From positions 1-64,000 of the forward strand of contig JAGXFG010000059.1 in the NCBI GenBank assembly GCA_024637395.1: DNA of 64,000 nucleotides, written 5' to 3'. Position numbers and translations under genes: made by a program. Shown piece after piece: positions 43,559-51,229 of the stretch. Under the pieces are notes generated by a model. It was not told where the DNA came from. It worked only from the letters and a program-made list of their open reading frames with translations, and did no database searches. How positions within the stretch are numbered: position 1 is the first letter of the stretch; each line of letters begins with the position of its first letter. Source of the stretch: Burkholderiaceae bacterium. Its GTDB lineage: Bacteria; Pseudomonadota; Gammaproteobacteria; Burkholderiales; Burkholderiaceae_E.

Positions 43559-44538
43559 CTAGCGCATCAGTTTCGCGCCCGCTGGGTGATTCGACCCGTG
43601 GATCCGGCTGTGGCAGTTGATGCAGCCGCCCGCCAGCAGGAAGCCCTGGCCCCCGGCAGTACCGCCCGGCAGCGCTGCACCGGTGTGGGCAATCGCCGGA
43701 TGACCAGCTGCGGCGTGGCACTGCTGGCACAACAGCGGCGAATTCTTCTTGAGCAGCGCCGGATTGGTCGAGCCGTGGGGCGAGTGGCAGTTGGTGCAGT
43801 CCTCGGCCACTGGCTGGTGTTCCCACAGGAACGGGCCGCGCTTCTCGGCGTGGCAGGTGTAGCAGACCTGGTTGACCGTCGGCTTGACCAGCAACTTCTC
43901 CACGTTCGAGCCGTGGACGTTGTGACAATCACTGCAGACGACCTTGCCGGCCAGAATCGGATGCGACCAGGGCTTGCGGATCTCCGCCATCTGCTTCTTG
44001 TGGCACTTGCCGCAAACGTCCACCTGGGTCGCGGCCGAAAGCACCGGGTCATTGCCGGAATGGACGCTGTGACAGGTCGCGCACGCCAGTTGGTTGACTT
44101 CGTGGGTGCTGCCCTGCCAGGCGATCCGCGCCTTGTTCTCATGACACGTGAGGCAGGGTGCGTTCAGCTCTGCGGGAGCACGGGTGGCCGGCGGGTTGAA
44201 GGCGATGATCTTGTCGCGCTTGCCCTTCTTGGTCTTGACGTGATCGGCGCCAGGGCCGTGGCAGGCCTCGCACTGCAACTGGCCCTTCCAAAGGGCGTGC
44301 GCGCGTCATCAGGCCGGGCGTGACGCGACAGGAAGATCGCGCCCTCCTTGGTGGTGTGGTCAGCGTCGTGACATCCCAGGCAGGTATCGGCACCCTGTGG
44401 GCTGTAACCCCCGTTCACCTCTGCTGCGGTCGCCGCCTCATCCTTGGCCTTGTCCTGCGCCGCGACGGCGCCCGAGAACGCCAGCCCTGCCAGCAACAAC
44501 AGCGCCGCGCCGAGTGATTTCGTGTTCTTCATCGTCAT
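43559..44538 (-). pseudogene. Decahaem periplasmic cytochrome (DmsE/MtrA type), single-base frameshift
   Basis: The start at 44538 gives a signal peptide (A-V-A-A-Q near 25-28) and haem motif 1, C-L-G-C-H, at 53-57. The reading frame then derails. The second reading frame (43559-44278) continues with nine C-x2-C-H motifs (C-E-A-C-H to C-I-N-C-H). Joined, they give ten haems and about 325 residues, the DmsE/MtrA length. The switch falls in 44283-44295 (CCCTTCCAAAGGG), where one missing base would restore T-P-F-G-K-G-Q-L-Q-C. It is the periplasmic/transmembrane wire for the MtrB-type barrel; as read, it would not be made. Confidence 0.87.
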
Positions 44539-44543
44539 CTGCC

Positions 44544-46811
44544 CTATTTGACCCCGTGCATTACCTTGACGTCATAGACCCGGCCAACGCCGTGGCACAC
44601 CGAACAGGTCTCGATCTGGGTGCTCGCCACCGCGAGCGTCTGGTCGAACGCGCCACCGTTGAGAATCATGTGGTACTTGGCGGTCGCGCCGTCATGGCAC
44701 GAGGCGCAGACCGCTGCCGTCGATGTTGTCTTCAGGTCATCGGCAGCGTCGTCCGGGATCGTGCCGGTGCTGGTGGTGGTGGTCAGCAGACCGCTTGACC
44801 AGGTGCTGACCCACTGGCCGCCAAGCTGGTAGGAAGTGGCGGTGTGGCAGGCCGTGCAGTTGGCCAGATTGCCGGGGAAGACGACATCGGCGAACGACAC
44901 CGCCCGGCCACCAAAGCCATAAACCGTTATTCCAGTCTCGCGGAAGCCACCCTTGGCAGCCTCGCCAGCGTGGATGGCGTGGATCATGGTGCGGAAATTG
45001 ATCGACTCCTCGAGCTTGCCATCGACGCCGCCGGTGAGCACGCCGGCCGTCGTCGGGCGCTGGGCCGCGTCGGTGGCGTTGGGGTTGTGGCAGACCACGC
45101 AGACCCCAGGCTCATCAGTGCGATTGCCGCCGTGCAGGCTCAGCGTGTCGTGGCAAACGGCGCACTTGGCAAAGTCGACCACAGTGCGCCGCGCCACCAC
45201 GTTGCCCGCAATCGCGAAGTCCTTGAACGCGCTCTTGACGGCGAGGCGATCGGTGAAAGTGCCGCCTGTAGTCACGTCACCCATCACCCGGCCGTCCATC
45301 GCCACCCGCAGCGAGGCCGCCTGGTTGGGCAGCATTGCCGGGACCGCCACCGGTGAGGTCACCGTGTAGGTTCCGGCAGCCGCGCCGGCCATTGCCGTGG
45401 TGAGCGCATTGATGCTCACCGGCTGGCCGAAGTTGGCGCCGCTCGCGTGGTTGCCGAAGTCAGTCGTGCTCCAGGCAATCTTGATTCCCAATGACGCCCC
45501 GGCCGAGGTGAAGCCGGCAGCGCTGGCGAGGTCATACGGCGCACCGCCATTGGTGGGATCGGTGACCGAGAAGGTAACGACCGGGAACTGGCCGACCGCC
45601 GTCGCGGTGGCGCTGATCACGTTGAACTGGTATTTCGCCGCGGCCGCCTTCAACCGCCCCGGGAAATTGTGGGCGATCGCGATGTCCTTGGCGTCGGTGA
45701 AGCGGCCGGCACCGTGGCACAGCGCACAGCGACTGTCGTCGCCCTGGACACCGCCCGTGTGGGCGATCGTCTGGTAGGGCTTGGTGGCATCCGGGGTGGT
45801 GCCAAAGTAGACGTTGTCGTGGCACGACCCGCAGGCCGCCACACTGGGAGTGGTCTTCCAGTGGTCACCGAGCGCCGTGAAGTTGCTCGCGCCCGCTGTG
45901 CCGTCATGACAACGGGTGCAGTTGCGCACGTCCTGCGTGAACACCACCTTCGAAAAGTCAGCGTCGCCGATCATGTATGGCGTACCGGCGATCACGCTTG
46001 GCAGTTGCACACCGCCGTTGTTGTAGTGAATCCGGTGGATCATCGCCTTCAGATCCACCGTGGTGTTGGCGCTGCCCGCCGTGCCCGCTACCCACGAGCC
46101 GCGGTTGTGGCAGGTCGCGCAGAGCCGCACGTCGACGCGCGTGCCGTGGGCGCTCAGCTGAGTGTGGCAGCTGTTGCAGGTGGAATTGGCCACCACGTCG
46201 GGCTGGGCCGCGGCCCCGCCGGCGGGTACGAAGTCGTAGATGCCCGAGGCCTTCGGATAGCCCGAATTGCCCTGCTGAATCGTGACCCGGTGGGTCAGGG
46301 ACGGCGCGAAACTGATGTCGAGCGCGTTGCCGTCGGCATCGGTGCACGGCGGCGGGCAGACATTGGCGGCGGCACTCTTGATGTCGGTGGCAAAGGTATA
46401 GGTGTAGGTGCCGTCACCGTGGTTGTCGAGCGTCCCGAAGGGATAGCCATCACGCAGCCGCTCCTGGCTGCCCTGTACCGCGCCGGCGTTGGCGCGATTG
46501 ATGTAGTTTTGCCAGTGTCCGCCGGTACCGTCGGTGGCGGGCATCCACTTGGCGATGTTGAAGCGCAGGTCGGCGGCGGCCAGAGCCGTGAAAGCAGCGC
46601 CGGCCTGGGTCTTGACCGTGAAATTGACCGCCGGGGTGTTCACCAGGCCGACGTCCGTGACCGTAATCTTCAGCTCGGTCAGCGCCGCCTCGGCCGGTGG
46701 CGTGGTGCCGCCAGCGCCCGAACCTCCGCCGCCGCATCCGGCCAGTGCCAGCGCCAATGCGCCCGCCGCCACGATCCTGCCCCACATTCCGGACACCCGA
46801 TTCCGACTCAT
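44544..46811 (-). CDS. OmcA/MtrC-family decahaem outer-surface lipoprotein cytochrome (copy 1)
   Basis: This is a 755-residue protein. The signal peptide ends in the lipobox L-A-G-C (Cys26) and is followed by a Gly-rich linker. Ten C-x2-C-H haem motifs are present: C-N-S-C-H, C-A-T-C-H, C-T-R-C-H, C-G-S-C-H, C-A-L-C-H, then after a beta-rich domain C-A-V-C-H, C-V-V-C-H, C-T-A-C-H, C-A-S-C-H and C-S-V-C-H. The five-plus-five arrangement with flanking beta-domains is that of MtrC/OmcA. It likely passes electrons between the barrel complex and extracellular acceptors or donors. It starts at the ATG at 46811. Confidence 0.92.
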   Translation of the reverse strand: MSRNRVSGMWGRIVAAGALALALAGCGGGGSGAGGTTPPAEAALTELKITVTDVGLVNTPAVNFTVKTQAGAAFTALAAADLRFNIAKWMPATDGTGGHWQNYINRANAGAVQGSQERLRDGYPFGTLDNHGDGTYTYTFATDIKSAAANVCPPPCTDADGNALDISFAPSLTHRVTIQQGNSGYPKASGIYDFVPAGGAAAQPDVVANSTCNSCHTQLSAHGTRVDVRLCATCHNRGSWVAGTAGSANTTVDLKAMIHRIHYNNGGVQLPSVIAGTPYMIGDADFSKVVFTQDVRNCTRCHDGTAGASNFTALGDHWKTTPSVAACGSCHDNVYFGTTPDATKPYQTIAHTGGVQGDDSRCALCHGAGRFTDAKDIAIAHNFPGRLKAAAAKYQFNVISATATAVGQFPVVTFSVTDPTNGGAPYDLASAAGFTSAGASLGIKIAWSTTDFGNHASGANFGQPVSINALTTAMAGAAAGTYTVTSPVAVPAMLPNQAASLRVAMDGRVMGDVTTGGTFTDRLAVKSAFKDFAIAGNVVARRTVVDFAKCAVCHDTLSLHGGNRTDEPGVCVVCHNPNATDAAQRPTTAGVLTGGVDGKLEESINFRTMIHAIHAGEAAKGGFRETGITVYGFGGRAVSFADVVFPGNLANCTACHTATSYQLGGQWVSTWSSGLLTTTTSTGTIPDDAADDLKTTSTAAVCASCHDGATAKYHMILNGGAFDQTLAVASTQIETCSVCHGVGRVYDVKVMHGVK

Positions 46812-46904
46812 CACATCCCCACTTTCGCGGGCGCGTAGCCCCCGAACAAGATAAACCTGTGCCACCCGCGCGGGCGACACGCCTGTTGCGATCGAGACAA
46901 GGCC

Positions 46905-47303
46905 TTACTTCGGCGCCTTGTCACCCAAGAGTTCCTTGAGATCCTTCTTCGTGAACCTGACCGTCACCCTATTCTTGATCCGGCCGTAGAGTTCGGCCGA
47001 TATGATTTCGCGGGAAACCAGTTGCGCCTTGCTGCCGAAGGGGCGGTTGGCCATGATTCGTCCGGCCAGCGCCGTGGTAATTCCGGGGACGCTCTTCAAC
47101 TCGGTGCGCGAGGCATGGTTGATGTCCACCAGATTTCCTGCGGGCGCCATCAGGTTCCGGTGACCCTTCTGCGCCTGAGGAACAGCCGGAGCAGACGGGG
47201 CCGGCTCAGCCTGTGTCTGCGCCTGCGCCATGCCAACCGACACGGCCAGTACCACTGCGACAAGTCCAGATTCAACGATGTTGCGGGCGATGCTGCGATT
47301 CAC
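46905..47303 (-). CDS. Exported helix-hairpin-helix (ComEA-like) protein
   Basis: This is a 132-residue protein with a signal peptide (A-Q-A cleavage near 28) and a Pro/Ala-rich linker. The helix-hairpin-helix core V-D-I-N-H-A-S-R-T-E-L-K-S-V-P-G-I-T lies near 59-76, followed by a second helix pair. The GTG start has AGGAG about 7 bp upstream. ComEA-type proteins bind DNA in the periplasm; an HhH fold can also be structural. It sits inside the cytochrome operon, 93 bp before the OmcA-like gene, which is unusual. Confidence 0.8.
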   Translation of the reverse strand: MNRSIARNIVESGLVAVVLAVSVGMAQAQTQAEPAPSAPAVPQAQKGHRNLMAPAGNLVDINHASRTELKSVPGITTALAGRIMANRPFGSKAQLVSREIISAELYGRIKNRVTVRFTKKDLKELLGDKAPK

Positions 47304-47381
47304 GAAAACTCTCCTGTTCTTGCCAGTGCCGCAGGTTTAAGACATCTTATATTTTGACACATTGACGGGGAGACACACGTT

Positions 47382-47416
47382 AAAAAAAACAACCCGGACG
47401 ATTGCGCGTCCGGGTT
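47382..47416 (-). terminator. Rho-independent terminator downstream of the cytochrome relic
   Basis: On the minus strand a perfect 10-bp stem (AACCCGGACG at 47391-47400 / CGTCCGGGTT at 47407-47416, loop of 6) is followed by eight T residues (A run at 47382-47389 on the plus strand). It terminates transcription arriving from the relic and marks the break before the HhH gene. Confidence 0.85.
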
Positions 47417-47488
47417 GCGTCTCTACTGGCCTGCCGGAGGACACGCCGTAGCGCATCCCCGAGCAGACTGGTCATTCAACTCAACACG

Positions 47489-47710
47489 TTACTGCCCGTG
47501 CATCACCTTGATGTCGGCGATCTTGCCCGGACCGTGGCACAGCAGGCAGGATTCGGGACCCTTAGCCTTGGCAGCCACACGCGTCTCGTAGAACGAACCA
47601 CCTCGCGACTTGATGTGGCTGATCGCCAGCGCATCGTCGTGGCCGGCCGTGCAAGCAGCCGTCATTGGCGAGCTCACCAGGTTAGTGTCGGCGCCTACCG
47701 GGCCAGCCGG
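47489..47710 (-). pseudogene. C-terminal relic of a third OmcA/MtrC-family cytochrome
   Basis: About 73 codons remain, opening directly after a TAA and resembling the last part of copy 2: T-N-L-V-S-S-P near the start, a decayed haem motif C-T-A-G-H (second Cys replaced by Gly), S-H-I-K, then an intact C-L-L-C-H-G-P-G-K-I-A-D-I-K-V-M-H end. The full-length copies end the same way (C-H-G-A-G-K-I-A-D-V). A Met is present 12 residues in, but no ribosome site fits. It keeps its own terminator (47382-47416). It reads as a deletion remnant. Confidence 0.75.
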
Positions 47711-47719
47711 TTAATCGGA

Positions 47720-47753
47720 CAAAAAGAAACCCCGGATGCTTGCGCACCCGGGG
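47720..47753 (-). terminator. Terminator hairpin with T-rich tail after OmcA-like copy 2
   Basis: CCCCGG (47730-47735) pairs with CCGGGG (47748-47753) and TGC (47737-47739) with GCA (47744-47746). On the minus strand it is followed by TTTCTTTTT (plus-strand 47721-47729). This is the end of the 47810-50455 transcript. Confidence 0.8.
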
Positions 47754-47772
47754 TCGGTGATGGCTTGCTCAG

Positions 47773-47798
47773 CCGGGGCGCTTACCGAAGCGCCCCGG
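47773..47798 (-). terminator. Second, stronger hairpin directly after OmcA-like copy 2
   Basis: A perfect 11-bp GC-rich stem (CCGGGGCGCTT at 47773-47783 / AAGCGCCCCGG at 47788-47798) has a 4-nt loop and no T run. It lies 11 bp after the stop codon and 20 bp before the T-tailed hairpin. Two hairpins in series suggest strict termination or 3'-end protection. Confidence 0.65.
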
Positions 47799-47809
47799 AG
47801 AGGTACTTG

Positions 47810-50455
47810 CTACTTGTGAACCACCGTCACGTCGGCAATCTTGCCGGCGCCATGGCACAGCGCGCAGGTCTCGGCGCCCGGTCCGCCCTTGGAATTCATC
47901 AGGGCACGGGTGTCGGTCTGCGAATCTGCCGCCACGTTACGCTTGCTCACCGGAGCACCGACCTGCCCGCCGTTCAGACCGATGTGGGTCTTCGTCAGCG
48001 AACTGTCGTGGCAGGTGACGCAGGCTGCCGCGAACGGCGTGGCCACCACGTCTCCGGCGTTGAGCTGCGCGAGCGAGGCCTTGGCAGCGGCCGCCGTGGT
48101 GAGCGGAGCCACCACCATGGCTGCATCAACCGCCGAGTTGCGGAACTCATTGGTCGTCGCCAGGGCGTTCGCCGGCACACTGGCGTACGTTCCAGGCTTG
48201 TGACAGGTCTCGCAGTTGCTGAGCACACCCGGGAAGGCGATGCGCGAGAAGTCCAGCAACGTGATCGCACTCGTTGTGCGATCACGCGCATCGCGGAACG
48301 GGAAGGCCCGATCCTTCTGCGCATGCATGCCGTGGATCATGTCCTTCATGTTGTTGCTGTCCACGGGGAACTGCAACGCCCTGTTCGTCAAACTCAGATC
48401 CATGCCCCACAACTTCATGATCTGGAAGTCCTGAGCAGTGAAGGTGCTCGTGGGCTTGGCGGCATAGGCGTCCCACACCTCATCCGTGATTCCGCGACCG
48501 CTGGTCGCCTTGGACGGGTTGTGGCACATCACGCATACCTGGATCTCGTAGACACGGCTGCCGCCATGCAACGCGAGCCGGTCATGGCAGTTCGCGCACT
48601 TGGCGTTGTCCACCACCGAACGTCGTGGCGTCTCACCCGTGACGGTCTTGACGACCGAAACGGCATGACGACCGGATTCGATCGAAGTCTGCGTGTAGTA
48701 GCTCTGCAAGCCCACCGTACGCATCTTCGCCCCAGCCGGGAACTGGTACGCGGTAGCCTTCACCGTCGCCGTGTTCAACCCGGTGGCTGGGTCATAGGTC
48801 AACGTATTCGGAGCCGTACGCAGCTGCGCGAGCGACCGTCCCATCGCATCCCCACGGGTGGCGTTCAGGAACGCACCGTTGGCTGCCGCGAGGTTGTTGA
48901 AGTCGGCCGGCGAAACCACGCCGTCCTGCTCCATCGCCCACGCAAACAGGAATGACGGCCCTTCGGTGAAGCCGGCAGGAGGCCCAGCGCTCACATCGAG
49001 GTTGACGCCGTCCTTCTTGATGCGGAATTTGATCACCGTCGCATTCGGATCGATCGTGGCCGTCGCCGAATTGACCGTTGCCGAGGCAATCTCGTAGTCG
49101 AAGTTCGCCGCGCCGACCGGAACGGTCAGGTTGTTCGGCGTCGAGTCACCCGTCACGTGAACCAACTTGACCGCGAGACCATTGTCAGCGCCGTGGCACA
49201 ACGTGCATGACGAATCGTCGCTCAGCGAGAAGGCGCCCGAAGTGTGGATATTGGGCTCGCCGGAAAGGGTCGTGCCGGTGCTGGTGGCGAAGTCGATACC
49301 GTCATGGCACGAACCGCAGGCAGCGCGATTGGGCTTGTTGAACCAGTTGTTGCCCTGCGCAGTCTGGACGGCTACCAGCGGGTCGGTCGAGGTGTCACCC
49401 GTATGGCACTTGGTGCAGTTGCGCACGTCCTGCGGGAAACCTATGGGCGAGAAGTCGTAGAACCTCTCTATGCCTCTAAAACGATAGAAGTAGTACGGCT
49501 CGGTCAGGTCATGGGCCGCATGGATCTTGTGGACCAAGTGCATCATGTCGATGGTTTCACCCGTGCCCTTGTCGATCGAACCTGGCTGGTGGCACTGGAT
49601 GCAGATCGTCACGTCGTTGCGGCTGCCACCGTGTAGTTCGAGCTTCTCGTGGCAGCTGTTGCAGCTGCGAATGTCCGCAACCTGCTTCGGATTGGCCGCG
49701 TCAATCGACTTGCCATCCGCGCCGACCGTAAAGTCGTAGTACGGATTGACCCGCACCCGCTCACCGGCAGCGTTGTTGTAGTCGAGTTGCAGCGAGAGTC
49801 GATGTGTGCGGCCCGGCTCGTAGACCACCGCGCTGCCGCTCGAATCCTTGGCGCTCGCCAGCGTCGCGTCGGTAATGTCGGTGCCGAACGTATAGGTGTA
49901 GTAACCGGCAGCATTTTCGACCAGCGCGCCCCCCGAGTCAGCACCGGCAGTGCGCGCCTTGGCCGCGTCGGTGATGACCGGGGTACCTACGAAGTTGTCA
50001 CCAACCCACACGCCGTCGACCATGCCCCAGGTACCGGCATCGTCGGACCAGATGTAGTTGACCCACTTGTCGGGCGAACCGTTGGTGCCCGGAACCAGCT
50101 TCGAGAGAAACAAGGTGGCACTGGTCAGGCCCTTCTTGACTGCGCCATCCGAGAACACCGTGAAATTGACCACGGGTGCGTTGTTGATCGTCACCTTCGC
50201 CAAACCGGTCCCATTCAGGCCACTGAAAGCCGAGGCCATGTTGGTCGACGAATCGTTGGCCGGATTGGCTGCCGCAGCCGCGATTACCGCGGCAACGTCA
50301 CTCTCCACCGGCGGCGGGGGCGGGGGCGGGGGCGGCGCGCTGTCGCTGTCGCTGCCACCACAACCATACAAAGTGAACGACAGCAGACCCGCTGCCACCA
50401 GGCTTCCCCAGCGGCGCGAGACCACGCCCTTGCTCAAACTATCGAATACGGCCAC
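47810..50455 (-). CDS. OmcA/MtrC-family decahaem outer-surface lipoprotein cytochrome (copy 2)
   Basis: This is an 881-residue protein. The start is the GTG at 50455, with AAGGAG (50462-50467) 6 bp upstream; an upstream TTG at 50482 would place that ribosome site inside the gene. The lipobox Cys is residue 32 (L-Y-G-C), followed by Ser/Asp and a nine-proline run from G-rich DNA. Ten haem motifs are present: C-N-S-C-H, C-I-Q-C-H, C-T-K-C-H, C-G-S-C-H, C-T-L-C-H, C-A-N-C-H, C-V-M-C-H, C-E-T-C-H, C-V-T-C-H and C-A-L-C-H. It is probably its own transcript, closed by two hairpins. Confidence 0.92.
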   Translation of the reverse strand: MAVFDSLSKGVVSRRWGSLVAAGLLSFTLYGCGGSDSDSAPPPPPPPPPVESDVAAVIAAAAANPANDSSTNMASAFSGLNGTGLAKVTINNAPVVNFTVFSDGAVKKGLTSATLFLSKLVPGTNGSPDKWVNYIWSDDAGTWGMVDGVWVGDNFVGTPVITDAAKARTAGADSGGALVENAAGYYTYTFGTDITDATLASAKDSSGSAVVYEPGRTHRLSLQLDYNNAAGERVRVNPYYDFTVGADGKSIDAANPKQVADIRSCNSCHEKLELHGGSRNDVTICIQCHQPGSIDKGTGETIDMMHLVHKIHAAHDLTEPYYFYRFRGIERFYDFSPIGFPQDVRNCTKCHTGDTSTDPLVAVQTAQGNNWFNKPNRAACGSCHDGIDFATSTGTTLSGEPNIHTSGAFSLSDDSSCTLCHGADNGLAVKLVHVTGDSTPNNLTVPVGAANFDYEIASATVNSATATIDPNATVIKFRIKKDGVNLDVSAGPPAGFTEGPSFLFAWAMEQDGVVSPADFNNLAAANGAFLNATRGDAMGRSLAQLRTAPNTLTYDPATGLNTATVKATAYQFPAGAKMRTVGLQSYYTQTSIESGRHAVSVVKTVTGETPRRSVVDNAKCANCHDRLALHGGSRVYEIQVCVMCHNPSKATSGRGITDEVWDAYAAKPTSTFTAQDFQIMKLWGMDLSLTNRALQFPVDSNNMKDMIHGMHAQKDRAFPFRDARDRTTSAITLLDFSRIAFPGVLSNCETCHKPGTYASVPANALATTNEFRNSAVDAAMVVAPLTTAAAAKASLAQLNAGDVVATPFAAACVTCHDSSLTKTHIGLNGGQVGAPVSKRNVAADSQTDTRALMNSKGGPGAETCALCHGAGKIADVTVVHK

Positions 50456-50751
50456 AGCTGGCTCCTTATTGTTAATGCTCAATCGCTTAAGACCAAGACA
50501 ACCATTTGTTTCTTAATGACTTTGTGCTTCAGTTACGGATTCAAAGGCAACCTTTAGTGGAGACGGGCGCGAAAATACTTAAGCCAATCATCATAAGAAT
50601 TAGCACGAATTAGGTTATTGATCTTATTCCCGAGGCCCCACCCGGTCAACGAAGCACTCCGGTCTTTACTCAGGGTTTACAAGGCTTTACATATAATTGT
50701 TGGCTCACGGGACAAACAGCGAGCCTTGCCCCTGGGTGCGGCGACAGGCTC
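50456..50751 (-). other. AT-rich leader upstream of OmcA-like copy 2
   Basis: These 296 bp hold no gene. The part at about 50,500-50,700 is clearly more AT-rich than its surroundings and probably carries the promoter of the cytochrome gene. A minus-strand TATGAT lies near 50,596-50,601 but has no good -35, and I see no convincing FNR or Fur box. GAGCCT/AGGCTC near 50,710-50,750 could form a weak stem. Confidence 0.4.
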
Positions 50752-51105
50752 CTAGCTTGAATCGCGCCCCGTGATGCGGGGACATGTCGGGATGCGCAGC
50801 ACCACGAGAGCACCGGCGGCAATCAGCGCGAGACCGGCAATCTGCAGCGCCGGTTTCTGAACCGCATGCAGGACCGAGAACCCGCCTACTCCGAGCATGG
50901 AGATCAGCGCGATCGCCTTAACCCGGCGGCTGACACAGCGCTGTTCTTCCCAGCGCCTGATCATCGGCCCGAAGCTGCGGTTGCCCAGTAGCCACTGGTG
51001 CCACTTAGGCGAGGAGCGGGCAAAGCACGCCGCCGCTACCAGTACGAATGGCGTGGTGGGCAAGATAGGCAGAAACACCCCGGCGAGCGCGAGGGTGAGA
51101 AACAA
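50752..51105 (-). CDS. YbaN/DUF454 family inner-membrane protein, start uncertain
   Basis: This is a 117-residue protein with the family signature F-L-P-I-L-P-T-T-P-F-V-L-V-A-A-A-C-F-A-R-S near 11-31 and two or three further membrane segments. Function is unknown. The only usual start codon is a TTG at 51105, which is inside the first helix. The upstream in-frame codons (V-F-Y-K-A-L-G-F) fit the family N-terminus, and AAAGGAG lies upstream, but no ATG/GTG/TTG stands between. A mutated or non-standard start is possible. Confidence 0.7.
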   Translation of the reverse strand: MFLTLALAGVFLPILPTTPFVLVAAACFARSSPKWHQWLLGNRSFGPMIRRWEEQRCVSRRVKAIALISMLGVGGFSVLHAVQKPALQIAGLALIAAGALVVLRIPTCPRITGRDSS

Positions 51106-51229
51106 AAAACCGAGCGCCTTGTAGAAAACCGTCTCCTTTCCGACTGTTCACCCACCCCACCCACCTTGACCACCCCTGCCCGCACTGCTACAAGATTAGC
51201 CCCTCCGCCTTCCGCGCAAGCATATCCTG

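Noticed and set aside
47402-48955. 517-codon plus-strand reading frame across the cytochrome relic and copy 2
   Set aside because: It crosses two terminators and is antisense to ten-haem coding sequence; it is a GC-rich shadow.
50584-50650. Possible FNR box upstream of the decahaem cytochrome
   Set aside because: TTGAT occurs once, but the matching ATCAA half-site at the right spacing is missing.
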